The notes under the pieces are model-generated. The model was given only the letters and a program-made list of their open reading frames with translations. It made no database searches and was not told the origin of the DNA. The translations under genes and the position numbers were made by a program. A DNA stretch of 19,560 bases from Candidatus Poseidoniaceae archaeon (GTDB lineage Archaea > Thermoplasmatota > Poseidoniia > Poseidoniales > Poseidoniaceae): positions 1 through 19,560 of the forward strand of contig JAKUNY010000015.1 in NCBI GenBank assembly GCA_022451765.1, read 5' to 3'. Positions 1 to 6,755 of the stretch are shown in pieces. Positions within the stretch are counted from its first letter, which is position 1. Each line of letters opens with the position of its first letter.

Positions 1-67
1 CTGCAAGTGCAAATGACCCGACAACCAGTTCCGTTGTGATGACATGGAAAGTAGCGGATTCAATCAT
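1..67 (-). CDS. Partial CDS, N-terminus of a probable membrane protein
   Basis: Only the first 22 codons are inside the window; the frame stays open to the left edge. The ATG (65-67) overlaps the TGA stop of the preceding gene (64-66) as ATGA, the classic signature of translational coupling. The peptide begins MIESATFHVITTELVVGSFA and turns hydrophobic from about residue 9, so it is probably the start of a membrane segment. There is no GGTGA-type ribosome binding site, consistent with coupling. A competing reading in another frame (ATG 34 bases further downstream, MSSQRNWLSG) is less attractive because it lacks the stop-start overlap. The family cannot be named. Its position makes it the third gene of the operon with the two Cys-motif surface proteins. 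Confidence 0.55.
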   Translation of the reverse strand, partial: MIESATFHVITTELVVGSFALA

Positions 68-1020
68 ATGTTATCATCAAAATAATGCTTGTAAGGATCT
101 TCTTTCGACTTTGGTTTGCGAACCAAAACAACCAACCCAAAGAAGAAGATGATGTGGGCAATGGACTGAAGCATCAATGCCGTTTCGTTCGCTTCCCAAG
201 AGGGTTCAGCACTTGCAAGTGGGAACCAAGGCGTGGGCTGCTGTGGCCCTTCACCATCGTGAACTGCTCTCCATACAATCGTTGATTCCATCAAGGCAGC
301 TGGTACTTCGGCCTCCCAGCATTGATTATTTTGCGTGGTCTCAAGTTCGTAAGCCTGGCCAGTGGGTTCACGCCATTCGATAACGACGTTTTCTGCAGCA
401 ATGGTCGGGACGCAGAGTTTTGTTGTCTCACCGATTTCTCTTGAGGTCGGTGGTTGATAATCTGGGTCGAGCCTTTGCAGATTTTCTGGTATCGGTTCAA
501 TCGAAAGTGTAAATCCTTGGGAAACTCCAAAGAAAGGACTGCCTGCATCGCTTCCAGTATTGTCGCCATGGTGCACCGAGACGTACAATGTCTTCTCTCC
601 AATCTCATCCGCTCTCAGGATCCACGAATGCGTTAAGATTTCGGAATCAACTGACGCATATTCAATGTAGTTGTTTGACCCGCCCATACCATCAGAAAGT
701 ATACTCCAGCCATCTGTTGTTGGGATATCTCCATTCGCATTTGTTGATGAGAGTAAAAAGATCCCAAGTTGATCGAGATCGTGCGATGATTCCAATCCCG
801 ATATCTGTACAGTTATTTCAGCAGGTTGGCCAACCCAGACTGTGCCGGTTGATTGTAGGCTGAATTGCAAACTTGAGGAAGCGTTTTGATTGGCATCTCC
901 ATGACAAGCTCCCCCGCATTGCATGTCCTCAAAGCTGTTGCCCACGCCACCGGGATTACCCTTTACCTCAAGTGGTACGATTAGAACGAGAGTAATCAGT
1001 AAAACCAACTTTGCCCGCAT
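64..1020 (-). CDS. Secreted membrane-anchored protein with N-terminal CX3CH motif, Reeler / choice-of-anchor V-like domain
   Basis: 318 residues. Residues 1-21 form a signal peptide (basic MRAK, hydrophobic core, then GNPGG). A CGGACHG motif follows (C35, C39, H40). This is a CX3CH arrangement, one residue longer than the normal haem c CXXCH. Residues about 50-175 look like a beta-sandwich resembling the Reeler / choice-of-anchor V type, in which a Cys-Cys-His motif near the N-terminus is followed by a domain of this kind; a HHGD site lies at 150-153. A second small domain (about 180-270) has two cysteines (C203, C234) that could form a disulfide. A membrane helix (about 282-300) and a short basic then acidic tail end the protein, so the bulk is outside the cell. 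A TTG at 1026 could extend it by two residues, but GGGGTGAT sits five bases before the ATG at 1020. That ATG lies two bases after the upstream gene's stop, so the two are translated together. Function is unknown; haem or metal binding is inference. Confidence 0.85.
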   Translation of the reverse strand: MRAKLVLLITLVLIVPLEVKGNPGGVGNSFEDMQCGGACHGDANQNASSSLQFSLQSTGTVWVGQPAEITVQISGLESSHDLDQLGIFLLSSTNANGDIPTTDGWSILSDGMGGSNNYIEYASVDSEILTHSWILRADEIGEKTLYVSVHHGDNTGSDAGSPFFGVSQGFTLSIEPIPENLQRLDPDYQPPTSREIGETTKLCVPTIAAENVVIEWREPTGQAYELETTQNNQCWEAEVPAALMESTIVWRAVHDGEGPQQPTPWFPLASAEPSWEANETALMLQSIAHIIFFFGLVVLVRKPKSKEDPYKHYFDDNI

Positions 1021-1022
1021 AC

Positions 1023-3533
1023 TCAATCACCCCGACGCAGAAGACTGGCCGCGAACAAAAGAATCCCCAAAACTGCATACACTATACCCAAACTCAAACC
1101 TGCAATTGAGGAGGGGGCGGTTTCGTACTCAGCCGATGAGGACTCAATACTCGCCTCCACTGTTGGGGATTGGCAGGGTGACTCGAGTACCCGGTCGCCA
1201 AGCATTGTTTGGACCTGATAGGTTGAGGTACCGGTTATGCTTGGCATATCAGTAATCGTAGTTGCGGATGTCACGCCAACAAGAACGCCGTTACGAGTAA
1301 TTTCAAAGGACGCTGGTTCGGGAGAGGTCCAAGTCCAATCCAGTATGACCTTCTCGCCTGATACAACAGATGTCAAGCTCGGACATGGTAACGCAGGAAT
1401 CGGGCTCAAGGTTAGTGATGTTGAATTGATGGCTCCAGAAACATCGGTGACAAAAAGCGTCACATCAACAGAATCACTTTGTGGCATAAGCAAGGATGCT
1501 TCAATTCCAGTAGCGCCGCCGCCAGCCCAAGTCCACCGGTATCGCACGATTGAATTGTCAGGATCGGCTGAATTTATCCCGGTGAGAACAGCTCGTTCAC
1601 CGGCGTATAGTGAATCGGTCAGGACTGTAATCTCAGCAACCGGTGGAGCATTTTCAATGAGAACAGCTGCAGATGAGAGAACTGTTGTGTCGCCATCACT
1701 AATCACCACCTCAACACTCCATTCTTGTCCCGGGCCAAGATACGATGAGGGAACGGTGATTGCACCATCCAATGATGCTTCTCGGAATCCGTTTCGGAAC
1801 CAAGTTATCGACTCAATTTCTGTTGTGTCACCGTCTATATCCTCGATAACTGTCTCGAGCGAGAGTGCATCCTGAGATGTCACGTTTTCTGTGAGGTCAA
1901 CCATTACAGACGGTTCAGCATTAAGGATGGTAACAGTAAGTGTTTGACTACCACTGCTCGTGTCCATGCCATCATCGGATTGAACTACAACAGTCCACAC
2001 GTCGCCTTTCGACGTTGCTTCGGAAGGTAGTGTTGTCATATCGTTGTAGACAGTTTGTAATGCTCCTTCAAGATACCATGCAGCACGCACATGTAATTGA
2101 TCACCATCCACATCGCTCATCGTTGCAGTTATTGCGATATCATCCGTTGTTAATGCCTCTGTAACGCTCAAGGATGCGTCTTCGATCACTGGAGCGGTAT
2201 TCATTATTTGAATGCTTGAAGAAGACGTCCATAGTGACCAATCCGTTCCATCGTATACTCGAGCCTCTATGGACCAAAGTTCTCCTTTCTTTGTTTCAAC
2301 AGACTCGAGTTGGTTGGATGTGATTCCAGTCTGTGCTCCGTTCTTCAACCACCGATATTCAACGTCTGTAATGGAATCCATGTCTGCATCAGAGGATGTT
2401 ATGGAAGCGGCGAGTGAATCCATCGTTGTTGGATTCACTGGGGTGACGGTGATCGAATCCACTACTGGTGGTGTGTTCGATGTTTGCCCCTCAACCGACA
2501 CTGAGGTTGAACGCGTCCAGCTGGAATAATCCTCTCCATCATAGGCCCGAATCTCGACCTCCCATACATCTCCGAGTCGAGTCGCATAGGAAGGCAGCGA
2601 GGAGAGGTTGTTCAATCCACTCTGTAAAGCACCGTCAAGCAGCCATCGATACTCGAATGAGAGCACATCGCCGTCGTTGTCATTGTCGTCTGATACCAAA
2701 GCGGTGAGTTCATCGTCTGGTGTAGGAGTTGGAGGTGATATCGAAGTGGAGCTGATTGTTGGAGGAGCGTTGAATACAGTGACGATGTTCGAGTTTGCAG
2801 TGTTTCCGAAATCCTCACCGTCGCCCGGAGTAACCTCCACTTGCCAATCATCGTTTCGTGTTGTAAACGATTTTGAGAGGAAAAGCAACCCATCGTGCTG
2901 AGTTTGCCTCACGCCGTTCTTCAGCCAATGAATCGATGTTCCAGACTCGCCATCTCCGTCTTGGTCGTTGAATGTGTAACTGAGGGTTAGATCATCGCTC
3001 GATGTTGCAAAGGATGGTGTAATTTGGACATTGGATGCTGTCGGTGGATTGTTTGTTTCGACGACCGTTTCCGTGATGGAAATGCTGGTTGAACGCCATG
3101 CATCTCCATTGGTTCCGCTCGCACCGTTTGCTGTCATCCCAGCAATCCCTACGGACACCGTACCGCTTCCTGAAGGGGGTGCAGTCCAGTCAAAATTCCA
3201 TACCCGGTTTGCCTTGTTTGAGTGAGTTACAGACTTGCCGCTTACCTTAACACCCGAATTTCCTCCAGTTGCAAGTGACCCTTTATCGACTTCAACGTTG
3301 AATCCACCGTGCGTTCCCGAAACACCCCCAGATACCGAGATTTGAATGGAATAGGTCTGACCAACGTTATAGGTTGAAGGGAAATTTTCCGATATCACCA
3401 CTGATGAAGAACTGCCTCCATGGCAACCACAACCGCCGGATGAGAAGTGCTTACCGCCCGAATTGGCTTCAATCACAGGTGAGAGAGCGATCATTGCAAT
3501 GAGGGCGGATAGAAGGATGGCCGTCAGTAGCAT
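1023..3533 (-). CDS. Large surface protein: CXCH motif, Reeler / choice-of-anchor V-like domain, five Ig/PKD-type repeats, FN3-like domain, membrane anchor
   Basis: 836 residues. A signal peptide (about 1-23) is followed by a Gly-rich segment with GGCGCHGG (C35, C37, H38), a CXCH motif one residue shorter than canonical haem c CXXCH. Residues about 45-157 form a beta domain with YNVGQTYSIQISVSGG and a late NGDAW element, resembling Reeler / choice-of-anchor V domains. Five repeats of 90-95 residues follow (about 162-254, 256-347, 353-444, 447-536, 538-628). Most open with an N-x-PP/AP element and share a W(F/Y)LxNG or RWLxxG strand and a WxVEV...DG(E/D) strand. A PKD-like domain (630-710) and an FN3-like domain (713-795; C717 and C787 may pair) precede a membrane helix (about 812-832) and the short tail LLRRGD. 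The architecture is that of a stalked, membrane-anchored surface protein or adhesin. No Shine-Dalgarno sequence precedes the ATG at 3533; an AT-rich box lies about 25 bases upstream, suggesting a leaderless message. It is first in an operon with the CX3CH protein. The biochemical role is unknown. Confidence 0.88.
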   Translation of the reverse strand: MLLTAILLSALIAMIALSPVIEANSGGKHFSSGGCGCHGGSSSSVVISENFPSTYNVGQTYSIQISVSGGVSGTHGGFNVEVDKGSLATGGNSGVKVSGKSVTHSNKANRVWNFDWTAPPSGSGTVSVGIAGMTANGASGTNGDAWRSTSISITETVVETNNPPTASNVQITPSFATSSDDLTLSYTFNDQDGDGESGTSIHWLKNGVRQTQHDGLLFLSKSFTTRNDDWQVEVTPGDGEDFGNTANSNIVTVFNAPPTISSTSISPPTPTPDDELTALVSDDNDNDGDVLSFEYRWLLDGALQSGLNNLSSLPSYATRLGDVWEVEIRAYDGEDYSSWTRSTSVSVEGQTSNTPPVVDSITVTPVNPTTMDSLAASITSSDADMDSITDVEYRWLKNGAQTGITSNQLESVETKKGELWSIEARVYDGTDWSLWTSSSSIQIMNTAPVIEDASLSVTEALTTDDIAITATMSDVDGDQLHVRAAWYLEGALQTVYNDMTTLPSEATSKGDVWTVVVQSDDGMDTSSGSQTLTVTILNAEPSVMVDLTENVTSQDALSLETVIEDIDGDTTEIESITWFRNGFREASLDGAITVPSSYLGPGQEWSVEVVISDGDTTVLSSAAVLIENAPPVAEITVLTDSLYAGERAVLTGINSADPDNSIVRYRWTWAGGGATGIEASLLMPQSDSVDVTLFVTDVSGAINSTSLTLSPIPALPCPSLTSVVSGEKVILDWTWTSPEPASFEITRNGVLVGVTSATTITDMPSITGTSTYQVQTMLGDRVLESPCQSPTVEASIESSSAEYETAPSSIAGLSLGIVYAVLGILLFAASLLRRGD
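1026..1033 (-). promoter_or_regulatory. Ribosome binding site deciding the start at 1020
   Basis: GGGGTGAT lies within the last codons of the upstream 836-residue gene, five bases before ATG 1018-1020. It matches the GGTGA core complementary to the archaeal 16S 3' end and favours this ATG over the TTG two codons earlier, which the site would partly overlap. Confidence 0.7.
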
Positions 3534-3553
3534 AACGGAAAAGCACGGCTGAT

Positions 3554-3561
3554 TTGTTAAG
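3554..3561 (-). promoter_or_regulatory. Putative TATA-like box for the surface-protein operon (3533 down to beyond 1)
   Basis: CTTAACAA on the minus strand occupies positions -28 to -21 relative to the ATG at 3533. The 57-base gap (3534-3590) after ligA has no GGTGA-type ribosome binding site. A TATA element centred near -25 from the start codon is what a leaderless archaeal transcript would need. The match to consensus is weak, so this is inference from position and composition. Confidence 0.35.
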
Positions 3562-3590
3562 AATGTTCGTTCCTCGTGATAGAAATTTAT

Positions 3591-5711
3591 TCAATAATCG
3601 AACAATGTTGACTGGCTCGATTGGCGCTCTTCCGCTTGGTCACTGCCAGCGACTGACAATTGGTTGAGGAGCTTCTCCTCATTCCACACCGTGATGTTCA
3701 GCTTCTCAGCTTTCGCAAGTTTTGATCCTGCATTTTCACCAGCAACAAGAATTGAAAGATTGCCTGAAACACTGGTTACAACTTTTCCGCCAGCAGATTT
3801 AATTCGCGCTTGTATGCTCTTCCGCGATTCGGAAAGTGTGCCTGTAACGCAGAATGTCATTCCATCAAATGGGCCTCCAGCAATAACCTGCTGTTCTTGT
3901 TGAATGATTAATTGGTCAAGAAGATCGATGATAAACGACATTCGTAAATTGATTCCATCTTGGAGTTGCAAAGCAACGATATCCCCTACGCCGTCAATAA
4001 CTGTTAACCTGCTCAAAAGCATAGGATTCAAAGAACTATCTTTGACCCATTGCAAAAGCACATCGGGTGTTTCGAAATGGTTCGCTATCGAAAAGGCGAG
4101 TTCGGGACCAATCCCCGGCAACCCCAGCGCACTTAGGAACTTCGAGAACCTCATTGAGCGACTCTTGTTGATTTCATTGAGAACCTTGTCTGCGGACTTC
4201 TTGCCCATTCGATCGAGGGACAGCAACATTCGCTCATCAAGACGATACAGGTCTGGAATACTTGAGATTAGGCTTTCATCGATGAGCTGTTCGACAAGCT
4301 TCTCACCGATGCCATCCATTTCCAGTGCTCTGCAATAGTACAGAATGCTTCGACCGAGTCGGGCTGAACACTGAACATCCGTACATCGAATGAATGCACC
4401 ATCAATCTCAATTGGCCCGTCGCATGCTGGGCAGGTTTGTGGCGGAGCAATCCTTCGGCGTTGGGGCAGTGTTCCTGTGAATGGTTCACCGTCCGCATGT
4501 GTTCTGCCATCAATATCACGTTGAGTGGCTGCACCAAGGCTTGCTTCGATTTTTGGGATAACATCGCCACGGCGTACGATGCGAATCCTGTCACCGATTT
4601 GAATATCCAAACGCTGAACTTCACCAAGGTTGTGGAGCGTTGTATTTTCCACGGTTACGCCACCAACTCGCTGGGGGGCGATACGTGCAACAGGTGTAAT
4701 TGTCCCTGTTCGGCCTGTTTGCCAGTCAACATCAAGGAGGACCGAAGTTGCCTCTTCGGGGGGGAATTTCCATGCAAGCGCCCATCGAGGGTGATGTGCG
4801 GTCATGCCAAGCAAACTACGCTTTTCTAAGTCGTCCACTTTGAAAACGAGTCCGTCGATTTCGAAATCATACGTCGATCTGCTCGCACTCCATGCTCGTG
4901 TTTCTTGGCAAAGTGAATCGATAGAGGCTTCCTCTGTGTCTGAATTATGAACAACCCACGGTGCAGGTTCAACGCCTGCTGTGTTGCTTAGCCATTCAAG
5001 AATGTGGCTGTCGAATAGGCCACTTGGAGGGGCTTGGGAGTCAGGATGACGATTATTTTTTGAAGGAAATTTAGCATCGTATGCAAGGAATACCAGGTCG
5101 CTAGCGTCGCCTTTTCCATCTGACTTCTTTTGACGTAATGCCCCGGCGGCAAGATTCCGAGGGTTTGGAGAGATATCTCGGTACTTTTCCTCAAACACAG
5201 ACTTCCTCATGACGACCTCCCCTCGTATGTGAACATCGACCTCTGTTCCGAGGGTATGTGGCACATTCTGTACTTTACGAGCGTTTTTGGTGACATCCTC
5301 GCCTCTATCTCCGCTGCCACGTGTGGCTCCCCTTACCAATCGACCCTTTCGGTACTCAAGGGAGAGCGCAGAGCCATCCAGCTTCGGTTGAGAAATGAAT
5401 CTCGTTGATTCAAGTGAGGATTCCTTGACAAAATGGGTGATGTCGTCATCGTTCGTTCCTTTATTCAGTGAGCGCATTGGGAACATGTGATCGACTTTGA
5501 CAGTGCCTGGGTCTATCTCAGCACCGACGCGTTGAAGTTGTGGGTGTTCGATATCAAGTTGCTTCAACTCATCCCATAATGTGTCAAATTCAGCGTCTGA
5601 AATCTCGGTCTTTGCTTGGTTGTAGTAAAGGTCTGAATGATATGCAATTTGCTCTGCTAACCATTCTATGCGGTCTCGATTGGAGTTTGATTCATCCCCG
5701 CTCTGAGCCAT
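3591..5711 (-). CDS. ligA: NAD-dependent DNA ligase LigA
   Basis: 706 residues, normal length for LigA (about 650-720). It seals nicks in duplex DNA using NAD+. All domains are visible in order. Domain Ia has the paired Tyr of HSDLYY and the SDAEFD element. The adenylation domain has the catalytic lysine K110 in PKLDG, then TRGSGDRGEDVT, the RGEV element, the EIDGLVFKVD motif and WKFPPEEA. An OB domain includes GRTGTITPVARIAP. A Zn finger reads CPAC-x12-C-x4-C. Helix-hairpin-helix repeats include GLPGIGPE and IDGVGD. A C-terminal BRCT domain contains FCVTGTL and AGGKVV. An ATG at 5735 directly after the previous gene's stop would add eight residues. The ATG at 5711 has GGTGG six bases upstream, like the neighbours, and both fit the family N-terminus. 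Many archaea use ATP-dependent ligase, so this gene probably has a bacterial origin. It follows the PPC protein gene closely, suggesting co-transcription. Confidence 0.97.
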   Translation of the reverse strand: MAQSGDESNSNRDRIEWLAEQIAYHSDLYYNQAKTEISDAEFDTLWDELKQLDIEHPQLQRVGAEIDPGTVKVDHMFPMRSLNKGTNDDDITHFVKESSLESTRFISQPKLDGSALSLEYRKGRLVRGATRGSGDRGEDVTKNARKVQNVPHTLGTEVDVHIRGEVVMRKSVFEEKYRDISPNPRNLAAGALRQKKSDGKGDASDLVFLAYDAKFPSKNNRHPDSQAPPSGLFDSHILEWLSNTAGVEPAPWVVHNSDTEEASIDSLCQETRAWSASRSTYDFEIDGLVFKVDDLEKRSLLGMTAHHPRWALAWKFPPEEATSVLLDVDWQTGRTGTITPVARIAPQRVGGVTVENTTLHNLGEVQRLDIQIGDRIRIVRRGDVIPKIEASLGAATQRDIDGRTHADGEPFTGTLPQRRRIAPPQTCPACDGPIEIDGAFIRCTDVQCSARLGRSILYYCRALEMDGIGEKLVEQLIDESLISSIPDLYRLDERMLLSLDRMGKKSADKVLNEINKSRSMRFSKFLSALGLPGIGPELAFSIANHFETPDVLLQWVKDSSLNPMLLSRLTVIDGVGDIVALQLQDGINLRMSFIIDLLDQLIIQQEQQVIAGGPFDGMTFCVTGTLSESRKSIQARIKSAGGKVVTSVSGNLSILVAGENAGSKLAKAEKLNITVWNEEKLLNQLSVAGSDQAEERQSSQSTLFDY

Positions 5712-5717
5712 GTTTAA

Positions 5718-5722
5718 CCACC
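5718..5722 (-). promoter_or_regulatory. Possible ribosome binding site favouring the ligA start at 5711
   Basis: GGTGG with a six-base spacer to ATG 5709-5711. The alternative ATG at 5735 has no comparable element and abuts the TAA of the upstream gene. The match is shorter than at other genes in this window, so the choice is not certain. Confidence 0.45.
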
Positions 5723-5735
5723 GAGTTAACCCCAT

Positions 5736-6176
5736 TTAAGGTTCATGATTTTGCAGTTTGAGTTCAACGAATTCCCCATCGACCATTGGACACCTTGTCA
5801 TTACAATTTTTGACATTACGCGCATGTGAATTTCTGCAACAACGAACACCGTTGCTTCAAACATATGTCCCGACTTGGTGACGAAGTTATCGTCAGCAAA
5901 CGTTGCGTGCAGATGCGTAAAGGCTGAACCATCCTCATGACGAGCGAGATTCCCCTGCAGTGTAACGAGTTCTGCTGGTTCCTTGAGGGTGTGTCGATGA
6001 TACGTGAAGGTGTCATCCATGTACCCAAACGTTGAATTCGTTGTCCGACCAATGCCGCTGGTAATCACTGCTCCGTTGATTCCGAGCTCATCTGCCAGAT
6101 TACGGAGTGAGGTATGAATTTCCTCGCCCGGTTCGAGAACCACAACCACATCATCGCCGCTACGTGCCCATTCCAT
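5736..6176 (-). CDS. PPC / DUF296 domain protein (predicted PD1-like DNA-binding protein)
   Basis: 146 residues, a single PPC (plants and prokaryotes conserved, DUF296) domain of usual length. Family hallmarks are LEPGEEIHTSL near residue 14, the AVITSGIG loop (about 36-43), GYMDD, the ELVTLQGNLA strand, the HLHATFADD motif (H88, H90) and GHMFEATVFVVAEI (H104). The histidines form the conserved cluster thought to bind a metal in prokaryotic members, which form trimers. In plants this domain is attached to AT-hook DNA-binding proteins, but the role of stand-alone archaeal forms is unsettled, so DNA binding should not be assumed. Its TAA stop is 24 bases before the preferred ligA start and directly abuts an alternative ligA ATG, implying co-transcription. 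A seven-base inverted repeat overlaps its start codon. Confidence 0.9.
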   Translation of the reverse strand: MEWARSGDDVVVVLEPGEEIHTSLRNLADELGINGAVITSGIGRTTNSTFGYMDDTFTYHRHTLKEPAELVTLQGNLARHEDGSAFTHLHATFADDNFVTKSGHMFEATVFVVAEIHMRVMSKIVMTRCPMVDGEFVELKLQNHEP

Positions 6177-6203
6177 AAGTGAAACTCACAGAGGAATCAC
6201 TTA
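6176..6203. promoter_or_regulatory. Inverted repeat overlapping the PPC gene start
   Basis: TAAGTGA (6176-6182) and TCACTTA (6197-6203) are perfect complements separated by 14 bases, with centres 21 bp apart, close to two helical turns. The left arm includes one base of the start codon at 6174-6176. It could be a dimeric operator or an RNA stem over the translation start. Seven-base arms at this spacing do occur by chance, so confidence is low. Confidence 0.25.
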
Positions 6204-6216
6204 GCAATACCCCTCA

Positions 6217-6744
6217 TCATTCCTCTTGATCAGGGTGGAGAATAGCAAGGATTTTCTCAGCTGCGATGTCAAGATCATTGCGATCACCGCCAAGAGGGAG
6301 TGGCCCAAAAGGCCCCCAACCTTTGCGAAGAAGCATGATTCTGTATTTCGGTTGCCGCTTGGCGAGAACAAGTCGGTTCCATTCGTACCGTTGGCCATCG
6401 GCGAAGAGATGTGTCGATGTAACTGCGTAACGCTTTGGTACAAGCAGAGAGATAATATGCAATGCGAGGAGAATATCCCAGACAATCACGTAGATAATCG
6501 GCGTATCAGAAAAAGAAGCAAAACCCCATGGTAGAGCCATCATCGCAGCCATGGACCCAAGATTTGCCCACTGTCGGAACACCTCATGGCTGCGTTCGCT
6601 TTTCCAAGCGAATCCATTGTTTGCGAGAGGTCCAAATTGTGGAATGTCGAGGTGTTGACGGGTAAGCCACCAAGCATCCCATGCAACAATCACACTCAGG
6701 ATGACAACCATTGCTACTGCAACGGGTTCTGTATTTGGCAACAT
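6217..6744 (-). CDS. Small integral membrane protein with cytoplasmic PH-like tail
   Basis: 175 residues. Three hydrophobic segments are visible (about 8-26, 61-78 and 82-102). They are separated by a soluble loop (27-60, DIPQFGPLANNGFAWKSE) and followed by a C-terminal soluble region (103-175). The tail begins RYAVTSTHLFADGQRYEWNR, a pattern (strand, gly-turn, strand, W) that resembles bacterial PH / YcxB-like domains found after membrane helices. This resemblance is by eye only. GAGGTGA ends four bases before the ATG at 6742-6744, overlapping the stop of the upstream 1550-residue gene. Only 40 bases separate its stop from the PPC gene. No enzymatic motif was seen and the function is unknown. 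Confidence 0.82.
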   Translation of the reverse strand: MLPNTEPVAVAMVVILSVIVAWDAWWLTRQHLDIPQFGPLANNGFAWKSERSHEVFRQWANLGSMAAMMALPWGFASFSDTPIIYVIVWDILLALHIISLLVPKRYAVTSTHLFADGQRYEWNRLVLAKRQPKYRIMLLRKGWGPFGPLPLGGDRNDLDIAAEKILAILHPDQEE

Positions 6745-6748
6745 CCTC

Positions 6749-6755
6749 TCACCTC
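6749..6755 (-). promoter_or_regulatory. Ribosome binding site of the small membrane protein
   Basis: GAGGTGA overlaps the TGA stop (6754-6756) of the upstream surface-protein gene and lies four bases before ATG 6742-6744. This suggests read-through transcription from the 4.6-kb gene into the membrane protein, PPC and ligA genes. Confidence 0.65.

Noticed and set aside
1237..2901. Plus-strand open frames of 74-212 codons (1237-1875, 2212-2529, 2608-2901)
   Set aside because: They mirror the Ser/Thr/Asp-rich surface protein on the minus strand and show no domain or ribosome binding site.
1023..3533. True c-type cytochrome with CXXCH
   Set aside because: Neither tandem protein has a canonical CXXCH; spacing is one short in this protein and one long in its neighbour, so haem attachment is not claimed.
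6201..6485. Minus-strand 94-codon frame overlapping the small membrane protein
   Set aside because: Nested within the 175-residue gene in another frame, with no better start context.
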